21,553 nt of DNA, taken from contig SHYF01000005.1 in assembly GCA_009692985.1 (NCBI GenBank), positions 1 through 21,553 of the forward strand, written 5' to 3'. Origin of the DNA: Dehalococcoidia bacterium (lineage in GTDB: Bacteria; Chloroflexota; Dehalococcoidia; Lucifugimonadales; SHYF01). Under the pieces are notes generated by a model. That model saw only the letters and a program-made list of their open reading frames with translations. It had not been told where the DNA came from and did not search any database. A program made the position numbers and the translations under genes. Shown here one piece after another: positions 13,819 through 20,848 of the stretch (the first letter of the stretch is position 1; every line of letters starts with the position of its first letter).

Positions 13819-13846
13819 GGGAAAGTCAAAGGGTTGATGTCAACAA

Positions 13847-13876
13847 AGCCAAAAGGCTTCTGGTGCAGGCACCGGC
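13847..13876 (-). terminator. Possible terminator of the flavin reductase gene
   Basis: Just past the reverse-strand stop lie two small hairpins in series: GGTGC-CT-GCACC, then AAGCC-TTTT-GGCTT followed by TGTTG. Stem lengths are only 5 bp each and the T run is poor. Confidence 0.3.
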
Positions 13877-13881
13877 TCCAT

Positions 13882-14382
13882 TCACTTGGCGTTGCCCATG
13901 TCCCGGAACTGGCTGTCGTAGAAGATCAATGGCTGCCCAAGCTCTGTGGCTGTCTCCTCCACCTCCGCCACAAAGATACCGTGGTCGCCATGGTCGTGGC
14001 GGGCCACCACGCGGCACTCCAGGAACATCAAAGAGTCCTTGATTCGGGGAGAGCCACCCTCCTTAAGCTGCCACTCCACGGCCACGTCGCCCACCCTCTC
14101 CCACCTATCGCGACCATAGTATTGAGCTGCGCCTTCTTGTTGCGCCTTGAGGACGCTTATGCCGAAGCGGCCCCGCTGGGCTATGTTGCTATAAGAGACG
14201 TTGTCCCGGGCTATGCACACCAGGACCATGGGAGGCTCCAGGCTCACGGAAGTAAGGGCATTTGCTGTCATGCCGTGGACGGTGCCGTTGGTTTCCAGGC
14301 TACCAATGACAGTTACGCCGGTGGCGAACTTCGCCATGGCCTGCTGCAGGTCATTTGAGGAAATCATGGATAGTCTATCCAA
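13882..14382 (-). CDS. Flavin reductase-like (FMN-binding split barrel) protein
   Basis: A 166-residue protein of the HpaC/RutF type that binds FMN and can supply reduced flavin to a partner monooxygenase. Seen: 'FATGVTVIGSLE' opening the split barrel, 'HGMTANALTSVSLEPPMVLVCI' (the FMN-binding loop typical of the family), 'GRFGISVLKAQQEGAAQYYGR', and the late 'DHGIFVAEVEE...PLIFYDSQFRDMG', where the DHxxFVGEV motif sits. Start: TTG at 14382 with AAGGGAG 6 nt upstream; an in-frame ATG at 14367 lacks a ribosome binding site. No partner monooxygenase is adjacent. A TATAAT (14425-14420) without a clear -35 could be its promoter. A dyad GGATAG-A-CTATCC overlaps the start. Confidence 0.88.
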   Translation of the reverse strand: MDRLSMISSNDLQQAMAKFATGVTVIGSLETNGTVHGMTANALTSVSLEPPMVLVCIARDNVSYSNIAQRGRFGISVLKAQQEGAAQYYGRDRWERVGDVAVEWQLKEGGSPRIKDSLMFLECRVVARHDHGDHGIFVAEVEETATELGQPLIFYDSQFRDMGNAK

Positions 14383-14539
14383 ACAAATCTCCCTTGTATG
14401 TTGTTAGGCGGGTGCAGGTATTATAGAGCAATTCGGTGACTATCGCCCAGTCCTAGCGGGCTGTTGAAAAAGGGGAGTCCGGAGTCCAGATAGGTCGGGA
14501 CTCTGACGGGGGTCTGGGGGTGTCCCCCAGATTCAAAAC

Positions 14540-14566
14540 TCCCCCTCTCCGACGCTGAGAGGGGGA
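14540..14566. repeat. REP-like hairpin inside the MITE-like element
   Basis: A 10-bp stem TCCCCCTCTC / GAGAGGGGGA with loop CGACGCT. It shares its arm with the repeat at 12329-12365, so two members of one small repeat family lie within about 2.2 kb. Confidence 0.55.
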
Positions 14567-14577
14567 TGTAGAGCCTG

Positions 14578-14596
14578 TCCTGAGCCTGCCGAAGGA
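14578..14596. repeat. TCCTGAG...GAAGGA palindromic repeat inside the MITE-like element
   Basis: TCCTGAGCCTGCCGAAGGA: ends TCCT and AGGA pair. Same family as 4101-4121. Its presence inside a larger element suggests nesting of repeats. Confidence 0.5.
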
Positions 14597-14711
14597 GGGT
14601 GAGGTCAGGGACTTTTGGGAAAATGCGAAGGAAAGGGGGCAGGGGAATGGTCGAAGAGGATTGTTCAACACACTGCTAGAAGCTTGCCTCGGCAGGGGGT
14701 GCTGTGCAGGC

Positions 14712-15629
14712 ATGGGTGATACTATGTTGGCATACTTTCCTACCCGGCGGGCGATCTTGAACTTCCCAGGTTCAGACCATACCATTCACCTTGCAGGCAT
14801 AGGCGAGGTCCACTACACGGCGGCGGGCCACGGGCCTCCCGTGGTGCTGTTGCACGGACTTGCCGCTTCGTCGGTGGCATGGCGCTACAACATCCATGCC
14901 CTTTCCCAGCGGTACGCTGTATTTGCCCCGGACATGCCTGGGCACGGTGACTCTGCCAAGCCTGGAGTCAGGTACGACACGGAGTTCGGCCTGCGCTTTC
15001 TACACCAGTTCCTTGACGCCTTGCGCTTGGACAGTCCTATCCTGATTGGAAACTCCACGGGAGGATTCCTGGCTTTGGTCTGGGCCTTGCGTCATCCTGG
15101 GCGGGCGCAGGCGCTGGTGCTATCGGATATCCCTGGGATGGGGAAAGAGGTGGCGTGGCCTCTGCGCTTGGCGGCCTTTCCTGGAATCGGCCGCCTGCTG
15201 GACAGCATGGATGTCACCACAGGCGGGCGGTTTGCGCCCAGGCTGTTCCGCCATCCTGAGCGGATGGCCCCAGAGGTACGGAAGGAGTTGTTCAGGTTGC
15301 GCAAGCTTCCTGGGGCCAGCCGAGCCATGCGTAGCGCCTTGAGAAGCGGCATAGGTCTCATGGGGTTGCGTTCTTCCATGCTTCTGCTCCATCATGATGG
15401 CGCGTCGCTACCCGCGCCTACGCTGGTGGTGTGGGGACAGGATGACAGGATACTCCCTGTGAAGCAAGCTCTGCGCTTCGCCCGCCGGTTCCCTGGTGTG
15501 CAGCTCAACATCTTGCCTGACTGCGGGCACTGGCCGCAAATGGAGCAGCCTGATGCCTTCAACGACCTGGTTTTTGCTTTCCTGGACAAGGTAGCGGGCG
15601 TAAAGGATGCATACAAGCCCGATGTATGA
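14712..15629 (+). CDS. Alpha/beta hydrolase
   Basis: A 305-residue hydrolase of the alpha/beta fold. Seen: oxyanion-hole 'LLHGLAAS' at 47-53, 'PDMPGHGDSAKP', nucleophile elbow GNSTGG with S115, acid D245 in 'WGQDDRILP', and H273 in 'DCGHWPQMEQP'. This is a complete Ser-Asp-His triad. The cap region (about 140-225) is Arg- and Leu-rich. The substrate (ester, lactone or C-C bond) cannot be told. The frame opens at a TTG at 14661, but that lies in the terminal repeat of the upstream element, so I prefer ATG 14712; ATG 14724 is also possible. It overlaps the next gene, which implies co-transcription with the membrane protein. Confidence 0.88.
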   Translation: MGDTMLAYFPTRRAILNFPGSDHTIHLAGIGEVHYTAAGHGPPVVLLHGLAASSVAWRYNIHALSQRYAVFAPDMPGHGDSAKPGVRYDTEFGLRFLHQFLDALRLDSPILIGNSTGGFLALVWALRHPGRAQALVLSDIPGMGKEVAWPLRLAAFPGIGRLLDSMDVTTGGRFAPRLFRHPERMAPEVRKELFRLRKLPGASRAMRSALRSGIGLMGLRSSMLLLHHDGASLPAPTLVVWGQDDRILPVKQALRFARRFPGVQLNILPDCGHWPQMEQPDAFNDLVFAFLDKVAGVKDAYKPDV

Positions 15630-16224
15630 CCAGCCAGTCCCCGTTAGCCCGCGCCGCCGGTGGTGGCGCCGAATCCCGGATAGGCATCTCCGCCTTGTTG
15701 CCCTGGTGGCTGTGATTGCCGTGACAGCTGTGGCGTTCCTGTTATTGAACGTACTGCGGCTTTCAGCCAAGGAGTCTCTGGGCTACCCTGCCCTCTTCCT
15801 GGTATCTCTTCTGGGCAACGCGACTGTTATTCTGCCGGTGCCGTCCATAATAGCGGTCTGCTCGGGCGGCATAGCGCTGACACCGCTTTTTGTGGGACTG
15901 GTGGCGGGTGTTGGCATGGCGTTGGGAGAGGTCACAGGCTATCTGGCAGGGTTCAGCGGCAGCGAACTCGCTAGCAAGAGCCGGGTGTACCGCAGGGTTC
16001 AGCCCTGGATGCGGCGGCGAGGGTGGCTGGTGGTGATGGCCTTTGCCTCGATACCCAACCCTTTTTTCGACATGGTGGGCCTGGCCGCCGGCGCCACCCG
16101 AATGCCCATATGGAAATTCCTTGCGGCGGCGTGGGCAGGAAAGACGGTAATGGCTATTGTCACTGCCCACGGGTGCGCCCTGGGCTACGATTTCTTCCGT
16201 TCTCTGGCTCACGTGACTGGTTGA
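15622..16224 (+). CDS. VTT-domain (DedA/SNARE-associated-like) membrane protein
   Basis: About 200 residues. Seen: a basic N-terminus (PRRRWWRR), a first membrane segment 'LVALVAVIAVTAVAFLLL', then hydrophobic stretches carrying the VTT/DedA pattern: 'FVGLVAGVGMALGEVTGYLAG' (Gly-rich with acidic E, as in the G-x-x-x-G-[DE] motif), 'GWLVVMAFASIPNPFFDMVGLAAGATRM' and a final 'FLAAAWAGKTVMAIV'. The family includes phospholipid scramblase or flippase-like proteins of the inner membrane; the substrate is unknown. The start could be ATG 15607 (23-nt overlap with the hydrolase, AAGG directly before it) or ATG 15622 (8-nt overlap); neither is decisive. It is coupled to the hydrolase gene. Confidence 0.85.
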   Translation: MYDQPVPVSPRRRWWRRIPDRHLRLVALVAVIAVTAVAFLLLNVLRLSAKESLGYPALFLVSLLGNATVILPVPSIIAVCSGGIALTPLFVGLVAGVGMALGEVTGYLAGFSGSELASKSRVYRRVQPWMRRRGWLVVMAFASIPNPFFDMVGLAAGATRMPIWKFLAAAWAGKTVMAIVTAHGCALGYDFFRSLAHVTG

Positions 16225-16291
16225 GCAGAGCAACCCCAAGCAAACAGGACTCTAGCAGCTAGCCTTCCCCAGATGGCCTGCGGCGGGGTAT

Positions 16292-16486
16292 TCACCGCCA
16301 GAGCAGGTCACCGCGCCGAAGCAGAAAACCGGGTATGCCGCCCGCCAGATGCCAGGCCAGGAAGGGATACACAGCCACATCCCTGTCCAAACCGTACTTG
16401 AACACTCCATAGGGCAACCAGGCTGTCAGGCCTATCAGAATCAGGATAAGGCCTAACCGGTGCCTGTTGAGGTACTCTGTTCTCAT
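16292..16486 (-). CDS. Small two-segment membrane protein, function unknown
   Basis: A 64-residue reverse-strand protein: MRTEYLNRHR, then membrane segment 'LGLILILIGLTAWLPYGVFKY', a short 'GLDRDV' loop, segment 'VYPFLAWHLAGGIPGFLL' and a basic tail RRGDLLWR. AGGAAATGGC just before the ATG at 16486 gives a reasonable ribosome binding site. The balanced charges and two clean membrane segments suggest a real gene. It begins 33 nt after the end of the decayed mobB, so it may once have been its downstream operon partner. I do not recognise a family. Confidence 0.6.
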   Translation of the reverse strand: MRTEYLNRHRLGLILILIGLTAWLPYGVFKYGLDRDVAVYPFLAWHLAGGIPGFLLRRGDLLWR

Positions 16487-16519
16487 GCCATTTCCTACCC
16501 AGCCAGCTTATCTATGGCC

Positions 16520-16954
16520 CTATCTCAATATCTGGGCCTCAATCTGCTGGGCCAGCCCATTCATGTCCCTGATACTGTACCAGGGAACCCCTTCCACCAT
16601 CTGCCCCTCGCTGACCACGGCGATAAGGTTCTGCGGCAACGGCCAGATTTATTCCGTCCCAAGGACCAATATCTTGGGCACGCTGCTGCCTTTGAACCCC
16701 TCCGCAAACATCAGGTCGTAGCCCGAGTCCAGAGAGGCCAGGACATCCTACAGTGGGGAGTCATCCTCTCTCCTTTCTATGCTCGTCCTCTGGCCCGGGG
16801 AGCTGAGAATAACCCTGGCGGCTCCCGCCTGGAAAAGGCGTGCATGTCCTTTAGGGTTCCGTCCGGGAAGCGCCTGGGACATTTCCCGGGACGGACGTCT
16901 GCCCCACCCGCTTTGTCGGCCAGCCGTGGTGGCCCTGAGTCCGGTGTTGTCCAC
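16520..16954 (-). pseudogene. mobB: Decayed mobB, molybdopterin-guanine dinucleotide biosynthesis protein B
   Basis: One reverse-strand frame of 144 codons plus the final stop reads as a MobB relic with two in-frame stops: TAG at 16748-16750 and TAA at 16649-16651. Segments in order: 'ARLFQAGAARVILSSP' (MobB '(R)..AGA..vvlsSp'), 'IERREDDSPL', stop, 'DVLASLDSGYDLMFAEGFKG' with 'PKILV' (the MobB signature yDl..vEGfK...PKI.v), stop, 'QNLIAVVSEGQMVEG', 'YSIRDMNGLAQQIEAQIL', then the true end at 16520. The N-terminal P-loop (GKTT) and the KHxxH region are not readable; a neighbouring frame around 16900-17010 with 'GHHGWPTKR' might be their debris. Intact MobB is a GTPase helping MobA attach GMP to molybdopterin. 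No mobA or moeA is seen here. Confidence 0.7.
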
Positions 16955-17031
16955 GGGAGAGATTGAAGGATTGTGGACTCAGGCAGCTTGCCAGTGTCCC
17001 ATGGCCGACCGAGAGGTGGTATTCACCGTAG

Positions 17032-17238
17032 CCAGGAACGGCGGTCACGCGCTCTCAGTACCGCTACCAGGAGCACGATGAGAGGATTCAACTACCAAGA
17101 GAGGACAGCGGCCTGACGGTAAGGCTGCTGCTTTTTGGTTCGCCGCTGGACAGAAAGCCTGGTCCATGCAGACCCACGGCGGTGGAGTTGCAGGGTAACA
17201 TATCAGGGCAGGATCAGCCTCGGCTTACTCTTCGCTAA
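17032..17238 (+). other. Unrecognised coding-like fragment upstream of ppsA
   Basis: A forward frame of 68 codons between stops (TAG at 17029, TAA at 17236), with no start codon of its own near the front. It reads 'SQYRYQEHDERIQLPRED', 'GLTVRLLLFGSPLDRKPGP' and 'VELQGNISGQDQPRLTLR', which looks like the C-terminal end of a beta-rich protein. Just upstream in another frame is 'MADREVVFTVARNGGH' (about 16999-17046), so the two could be halves of one frameshifted gene. I recognise neither. It may be a relic or a chance frame. Confidence 0.3.
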
Positions 17239-17271
17239 CCCAACGTAACGGAATGATGCCCTCCACTACGT

Positions 17272-17300
17272 TTGCGGCCTGGTAGCCAGGCGTGTACAAT
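17272..17300 (+). promoter_or_regulatory. Probable ppsA promoter
   Basis: -35 TTGCGG (17272-17277), a 17-nt spacer and -10 TACAAT (17295-17300). The -10 is good, the -35 only half matches. The leader would be about 45 nt. Confidence 0.5.
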
Positions 17301-17352
17301 AGGCTGTCTGGTAGACGCTTGGTCGTAGCGGCCTCAGCCCAGGAGGGACGGA

Positions 17353-19668
17353 TTGGCAACTAAAGTGCGCGCAACCAAAACCAGGGTCGCCACCGGCGAC
17401 TCATTGGTGCGTCTTCTGGGTGAGGTAAGCAACAAGGACATATCCATAGCCGGCGGCAAGGGGGCCAGCCTGGGCGAAATGACCCAGATTGGAGTTCCCG
17501 TTCCGCCGGGATTCATCGTGACCGCCGACGCCTACAAAGCGTTCATGCGCCAGAACAGGCTGTACGAGCGCGTTATCAGCCTGCTGGACGTTGTGGACAT
17601 AAACAACTCCACCACACTCCAGGAAACCGCCGGTCACATACAGAGCATCATACGCTCCGCACCTATGCCCCGCGGCTTCAAGCCTGCTATCGAGAACGCC
17701 TACACCCGCCTGGGAGAGGGCCGTGTGGCCGTCAGGTCCTCCGCCACTGCTGAAGACCTTCCAGACGCATCATTTGCTGGGCAGCAGCGCACATTCCTGA
17801 GCGTAGCAGGGCCCAAGAATGTCATTGAGGCCGTTCGGGCCTGCTGGGCCTCCCTCTTCGAGGCCAGGGCAATCTTTTACCGTGGCACTAACGGCTATGG
17901 CCACCAGGGCGTGGATATCGCTGTGGTCGTCCAGCGGATGGTGCAGGCAGACGCATCGGGTGTCATGTTCACTGTAGACCCATCTGCGGCGGACCCGACT
18001 GTTGTGTTCATAGAAGCCATCTACGGCCTGGGCGAGCCTCTAGTCTCCGGTGAGCTGAGCCCAGATGCCTACGTTGTGGACAAGACGTCCACTCAGGTCA
18101 TCTCCCGCGTCCTGGTCCCACAGCCGTGGCTCCTTCGCCAGGGCGACTCCATCGGCGGCTACGAAACAGGAACAGTGAAAGTGTCGGTTCCAAAGCCCAT
18201 CCAGCAACGTCAAAAGCTCAGTGACCCGCAGATTCGCAAGCTGGCAGGCCTGGGACTGCGCCTAGAGGAGCACTACGGTGTCCCCCAGGACATCGAGTGG
18301 GCTTTGGCCGGAGCAGACCTATACATACTCCAGTCGCGCCCAATCACCACTTTGCAGAAACCATCCGCCGCCCAGATCGAAGCGGCGAGTAACTTGGTAG
18401 CCATCCTTGCAGGCGCTCCGGCCAGCCCGGGCGTAGGTGTGGGGCGAGTGCAGGTGGTACACGGCCCCAGAGATATGTCTCGCGTGAAGGATGGAGATGT
18501 GCTGGTAGCAGAGATGACAACGCCAGACTACGTTCCAGCCATGAAACGCGCTTCGGCCATCGTCACCGACCGTGGCGGAAGGACCTGCCACGCCGCCATA
18601 GTCAGCCGCGAGATGGGAATACCATGCGTGGTTGGCACTGGCAACGGCACCCATGTCCTGTCCAATGTATCCGTTGTCACCGTGAATGGCAGCACCGGCA
18701 AGGTGTATGAAGGCGACCAGCTATCAATTATGCTGCCTGCCAAAGTACAGGCCGGGCCATCCGCCAGGATCAGGACTCGCACCAAGCTGTACGTCAACCT
18801 GGCGAGCCCAGAAGCCGCGCAGCGCGTTGCAAGTATGGACGTGGATGGCGTGGGCCTTCTGCGGGCGGAGTTCATCCTGGCCCACATTGGGGAGCACCCA
18901 CGCGCCATGGTCGAACGGACCGGCAAGGGGGACGAGTTTATACAACGCCTGGCGGAGGGCCTGGAAACATTCGCCAGCGCCTTCGACCCCCGGCCTGTCG
19001 TATACCGCTTCTCCGACTTCAAGACAAACGAGTACCGCAACCTTAGGGGCGGCGAGGCCTACGAAAGCTTTGAAGAGAACCCAATGCTGGGGTATCGCGG
19101 TTGCTCCAGATACCTGGCAGAGCCAGACCTGTTCCTTCTGGAAGTAGAAGCTGTAAAGCAGGTGCGACTGCGCTACCCCAATCTCTATGTTATGTTGCCC
19201 TTTGTCCGCACCGTCCAGGAGCTACAAGGGGTCAAGAACATGCTGGAGGCCGCCGGACTCCGCAGCAGCAATGACTTCCAGATATGGATGATGATGGAAG
19301 TGCCGTCAAATGTCTTCCTGCTGGACGAGTTCCTGGACGCCGGCGTGAATGGCGTCTCCATAGGCAGCAACGACCTCACTCAGCTAATCCTGGGCGTTGA
19401 TCGCGACAACGAGAAGCTGGTCAACGTGTTTGACGAGCGCAACCCCGCTGTCATGCGCGCCCTGGAACGCATCGTCACTGGATGCTCTAGGCGTGGCGTC
19501 ACAGTCTCTATCTGTGGCCAGGCGCCGTCGGTCTACCCTGAGATGACCCGCCAGCTGGTCGCATGGGGCATCACTTCCGTCTCCGTCGCCCCGGACATGA
19601 TCGAGGAGACTCGCCGCATCATTCAGGACGCTGAAGTCCACGCCGCCGCCGTGCTCTCAAAAGCCTGA
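17353..19668 (+). CDS. ppsA: Phosphoenolpyruvate synthase
   Basis: A 771-residue enzyme that makes phosphoenolpyruvate from pyruvate and ATP (gluconeogenic direction), releasing AMP and phosphate. Seen: the ATP-grasp domain with 'GGKGASLGEM', 'VAVRSSATAEDLPDASFAGQQ' and 'SGVMFTVDP', ending 'QDIEWAL...LYILQSRPIT'; the mobile phosphohistidine domain with H413 in 'GGRTCHAAIVSREMGIP'; and the C-terminal TIM barrel with 'VGLLRAEF', 'NPMLGYRG', 'SIGSNDLTQLILGVDRD' and catalytic C721 in 'SICGQ'. The length is close to that of the family. AGGAGG at 17341-17346, 6 nt before TTG 17353, fixes a TTG start. Pyruvate phosphate dikinase is the alternative, but length and motifs favour PpsA. No dedicated regulatory protein (PpsR) is adjacent. 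Confidence 0.95.
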   Translation: MATKVRATKTRVATGDSLVRLLGEVSNKDISIAGGKGASLGEMTQIGVPVPPGFIVTADAYKAFMRQNRLYERVISLLDVVDINNSTTLQETAGHIQSIIRSAPMPRGFKPAIENAYTRLGEGRVAVRSSATAEDLPDASFAGQQRTFLSVAGPKNVIEAVRACWASLFEARAIFYRGTNGYGHQGVDIAVVVQRMVQADASGVMFTVDPSAADPTVVFIEAIYGLGEPLVSGELSPDAYVVDKTSTQVISRVLVPQPWLLRQGDSIGGYETGTVKVSVPKPIQQRQKLSDPQIRKLAGLGLRLEEHYGVPQDIEWALAGADLYILQSRPITTLQKPSAAQIEAASNLVAILAGAPASPGVGVGRVQVVHGPRDMSRVKDGDVLVAEMTTPDYVPAMKRASAIVTDRGGRTCHAAIVSREMGIPCVVGTGNGTHVLSNVSVVTVNGSTGKVYEGDQLSIMLPAKVQAGPSARIRTRTKLYVNLASPEAAQRVASMDVDGVGLLRAEFILAHIGEHPRAMVERTGKGDEFIQRLAEGLETFASAFDPRPVVYRFSDFKTNEYRNLRGGEAYESFEENPMLGYRGCSRYLAEPDLFLLEVEAVKQVRLRYPNLYVMLPFVRTVQELQGVKNMLEAAGLRSSNDFQIWMMMEVPSNVFLLDEFLDAGVNGVSIGSNDLTQLILGVDRDNEKLVNVFDERNPAVMRALERIVTGCSRRGVTVSICGQAPSVYPEMTRQLVAWGITSVSVAPDMIEETRRIIQDAEVHAAAVLSKA

Positions 19669-19866
19669 GGGCAGCCTGGCGCTGCATTCGTTGCGGACAG
19701 CAAATAGCGGTGCCAGGAATTGCTAACCTATCCTGGAAACATGTATGTTCAGCCGATCCGCTACCGCTTGTTTCTGGATCTGTGTAAGCAGTGTGATGCC
19801 TGCAATGATAACTAGGGGAGTGCTTACGCCCCTCACTATCCGGCTTGACATGAATCGCCTCCACAA
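19669..19866. other. Intergenic stretch after ppsA
   Basis: About 200 bases with no credible gene. CCTGGC/GCCAGG, with an inner GCTG/CAGC pair, could fold into a loose hairpin at about 19674-19718, and AGGGG...CCCCT at about 19816-19835; neither is followed by a T tract, so no terminator is assigned with confidence. Confidence 0.4.
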
Positions 19867-20190
19867 TCAGTATTTGTTCAAGGTGTTTCCCCAAGCCAAG
19901 AAGGAGACGATAACGAGTACCAGGAGTACCAGCGCAAGTGTGGTTGTCACAACGCCGCCAGCACCCAACGGCAGCAGAATCCACCCCCATCTCTTGATAG
20001 CGGGGGTCTTCCTGTTGGCAATCCAGAACAGCATTCCGCCACAGGTAACAACTATATACAGCACTACTACACCAGGACCGAATAGCGGGCGGAAAGGGTC
20101 ACCCCTGGCTTCGCTGAGCACTATAGGGAGAATGACCCCTACAGGTAAGAACGAAGAACTCGCCAAGAACATCATCGGTTCCAGTATCAT
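19867..20190 (-). CDS. Small membrane protein, function unknown (possibly the end of a broken gene)
   Basis: A 107-residue reverse-strand protein, strongly hydrophobic: segments 'FLPVGVILPIVLSE', 'PGVVVLYIVVTCGGMLFWI' and 'VVTTTLALVLLVLVIVSFLAW', with a basic loop 'NRKTPAIKRWG'. There are three likely membrane passes and a short NTLNKY tail. ATG at 20190 has no good ribosome binding site. Upstream, the same frame stays open beyond a single TGA (20206-20208) into another hydrophobic stretch, so this may be the C-terminal part of a roughly 180-residue protein split by a nonsense mutation. I recognise no family. Confidence 0.5.
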   Translation of the reverse strand: MILEPMMFLASSSFLPVGVILPIVLSEARGDPFRPLFGPGVVVLYIVVTCGGMLFWIANRKTPAIKRWGWILLPLGAGGVVTTTLALVLLVLVIVSFLAWGNTLNKY

Positions 20191-20205
20191 CGGGGCGGCA
20201 TCTTT

Positions 20206-20403
20206 TCATCCCATCTGGATACGAAGCGGCATGGCAGACCAAACAATTAGACCCCAGTTTTGGCCTTTTGGCCCGTTTTCGTACCTGTTCGAAGCTGTAA
20301 AACTGCAAAAATCAATCAAGTTTCCAAGGAGGACAATCAAACCGCCTGCCTTGCCCGCCTCGCTACCCGAAAACCACCCGTTCGGGTAAATGAACGCCGT
20401 CAC
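20206..20403 (-). pseudogene. Possible N-terminal part of the same broken membrane protein
   Basis: The reverse frame, in phase with the 19867-20190 gene, reads from a GTG at 20403: 'TAFIYPNGWFSGSEAGKAG', a hydrophobic 'GLIVLLGNLIDFCSF', 'NRYENGPKGQNWGLIVWSAMPLRIQMG', then TGA. Immediately after the stop it continues KDAAP into the start of the downstream frame. No ribosome binding site is seen and the frame is open further upstream. Either a nonsense-split pseudogene or two unrelated frames. Confidence 0.35.
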
Positions 20404-20410
20404 ATTATCG

Positions 20411-20614
20411 TTACACTGGTACAGTATGAAATGTCGTCCCACAGATAGGCCGGGGCAGCGCCCCAGCGGTGGGGCCAATCGTCTCATAGAAAGGTAGCGC
20501 TAATGGTTGAATCCAGTCGCCATATCCGCGTGAACTAACCTCTTTGCCAGCGATGCATCTACCAGAGTACTTCCGAGAGTTCGCAAGACATACAATTCTC
20601 TTGGCGTAAGTCAT
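20411..20614 (-). pseudogene. N-terminal remnant of a dual-OB-domain protein
   Basis: A 67-residue reverse frame from an ATG at 20614. Its first 38 or so residues, 'KRIVCLANSRKYSGRCIAGKE' shortened by one here as RIVCLANSRK then YSGRCIAGKE, and 'YGDWIQPL', match my recollection of the dual OB-containing domain family (an opening of the type RIVCLANSRKxSGRCVAGxE followed by a WIRPV-like step). After WIQPL the likeness stops abruptly, and the rest (ALPFYETIGPTAG...) looks like read-through of unrelated or frameshifted sequence. The full family domain is much longer, so this is a truncated relic. Proteins with this domain are of uncertain function, and some occur near defence genes. No defence gene is adjacent here. 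Confidence 0.5.
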
Positions 20615-20848
20615 CGCACTGGCCCCCTAACCAGGCCAATCGTCATACCCCACTCTATATACTAGCCCTTTTATACAACCCCGGTTCTGCCACCCGCCCT
20701 CGTTATCGCGCATCCATCCTCATGCTTATATGTATGCAGCGTCGCTTATCCCCTTACCCTTGGGTCTTCCCGCAGGTGTTGCTTCCAATGGTACGGTCGC
20801 CAGGTAGTGTATAATTCGCCACGACATTTAGAATCGAAGGAGGTCGTT
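20615..20848. other. Divergent intergenic region before the SMP-30 gene
   Basis: About 230 bases between divergent frames. A TATAAT at 20810-20815 lies 33 nt before the SMP-30 start and could be its -10 box, but no -35 at proper spacing is visible. No gene or strong hairpin is seen. Confidence 0.4.

Larger units (their letters stand above)
14453..14679. mobile_element. MITE-like element with nested repeats
   Basis: A 227-bp non-coding element. The ends are inverted repeats matching at 15 of 19 positions: CTAGCGGGCTGTTGAAAAA at 14453-14471 against the complement of 14661-14679. CTAG at both extremes could be a 4-bp target duplication or part of the repeat. The interior is packed with hairpins: TCTGGGGG-TGT-CCCCCAGA (14513-14531), TCCCCCTCTC/GAGAGGGGGA (14540-14566), and TCCTGAGCCTGCCGAAGGA (14578-14596). 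It encodes no transposase. The GCTGTTGAAAAA end resembles ends of some known insertion sequences, but I cannot name the parent family. It separates the flavin reductase and hydrolase genes. Confidence 0.6.

Noticed and set aside
13834..14358. 174-residue forward frame
   Set aside because: Antisense to the flavin reductase gene; no domain and no ribosome binding site.
16460..16966. 168-residue forward frame
   Set aside because: It is the complement of the mobB relic, whose reverse-strand signature motifs are much more convincing.
16779..17081. 'VLSTGE' in a forward frame, reminiscent of the MoeA 'VLSTGDE' motif
   Set aside because: The surrounding residues do not follow MoeA; a six-residue match beside a mobB relic is tempting but unsupported.
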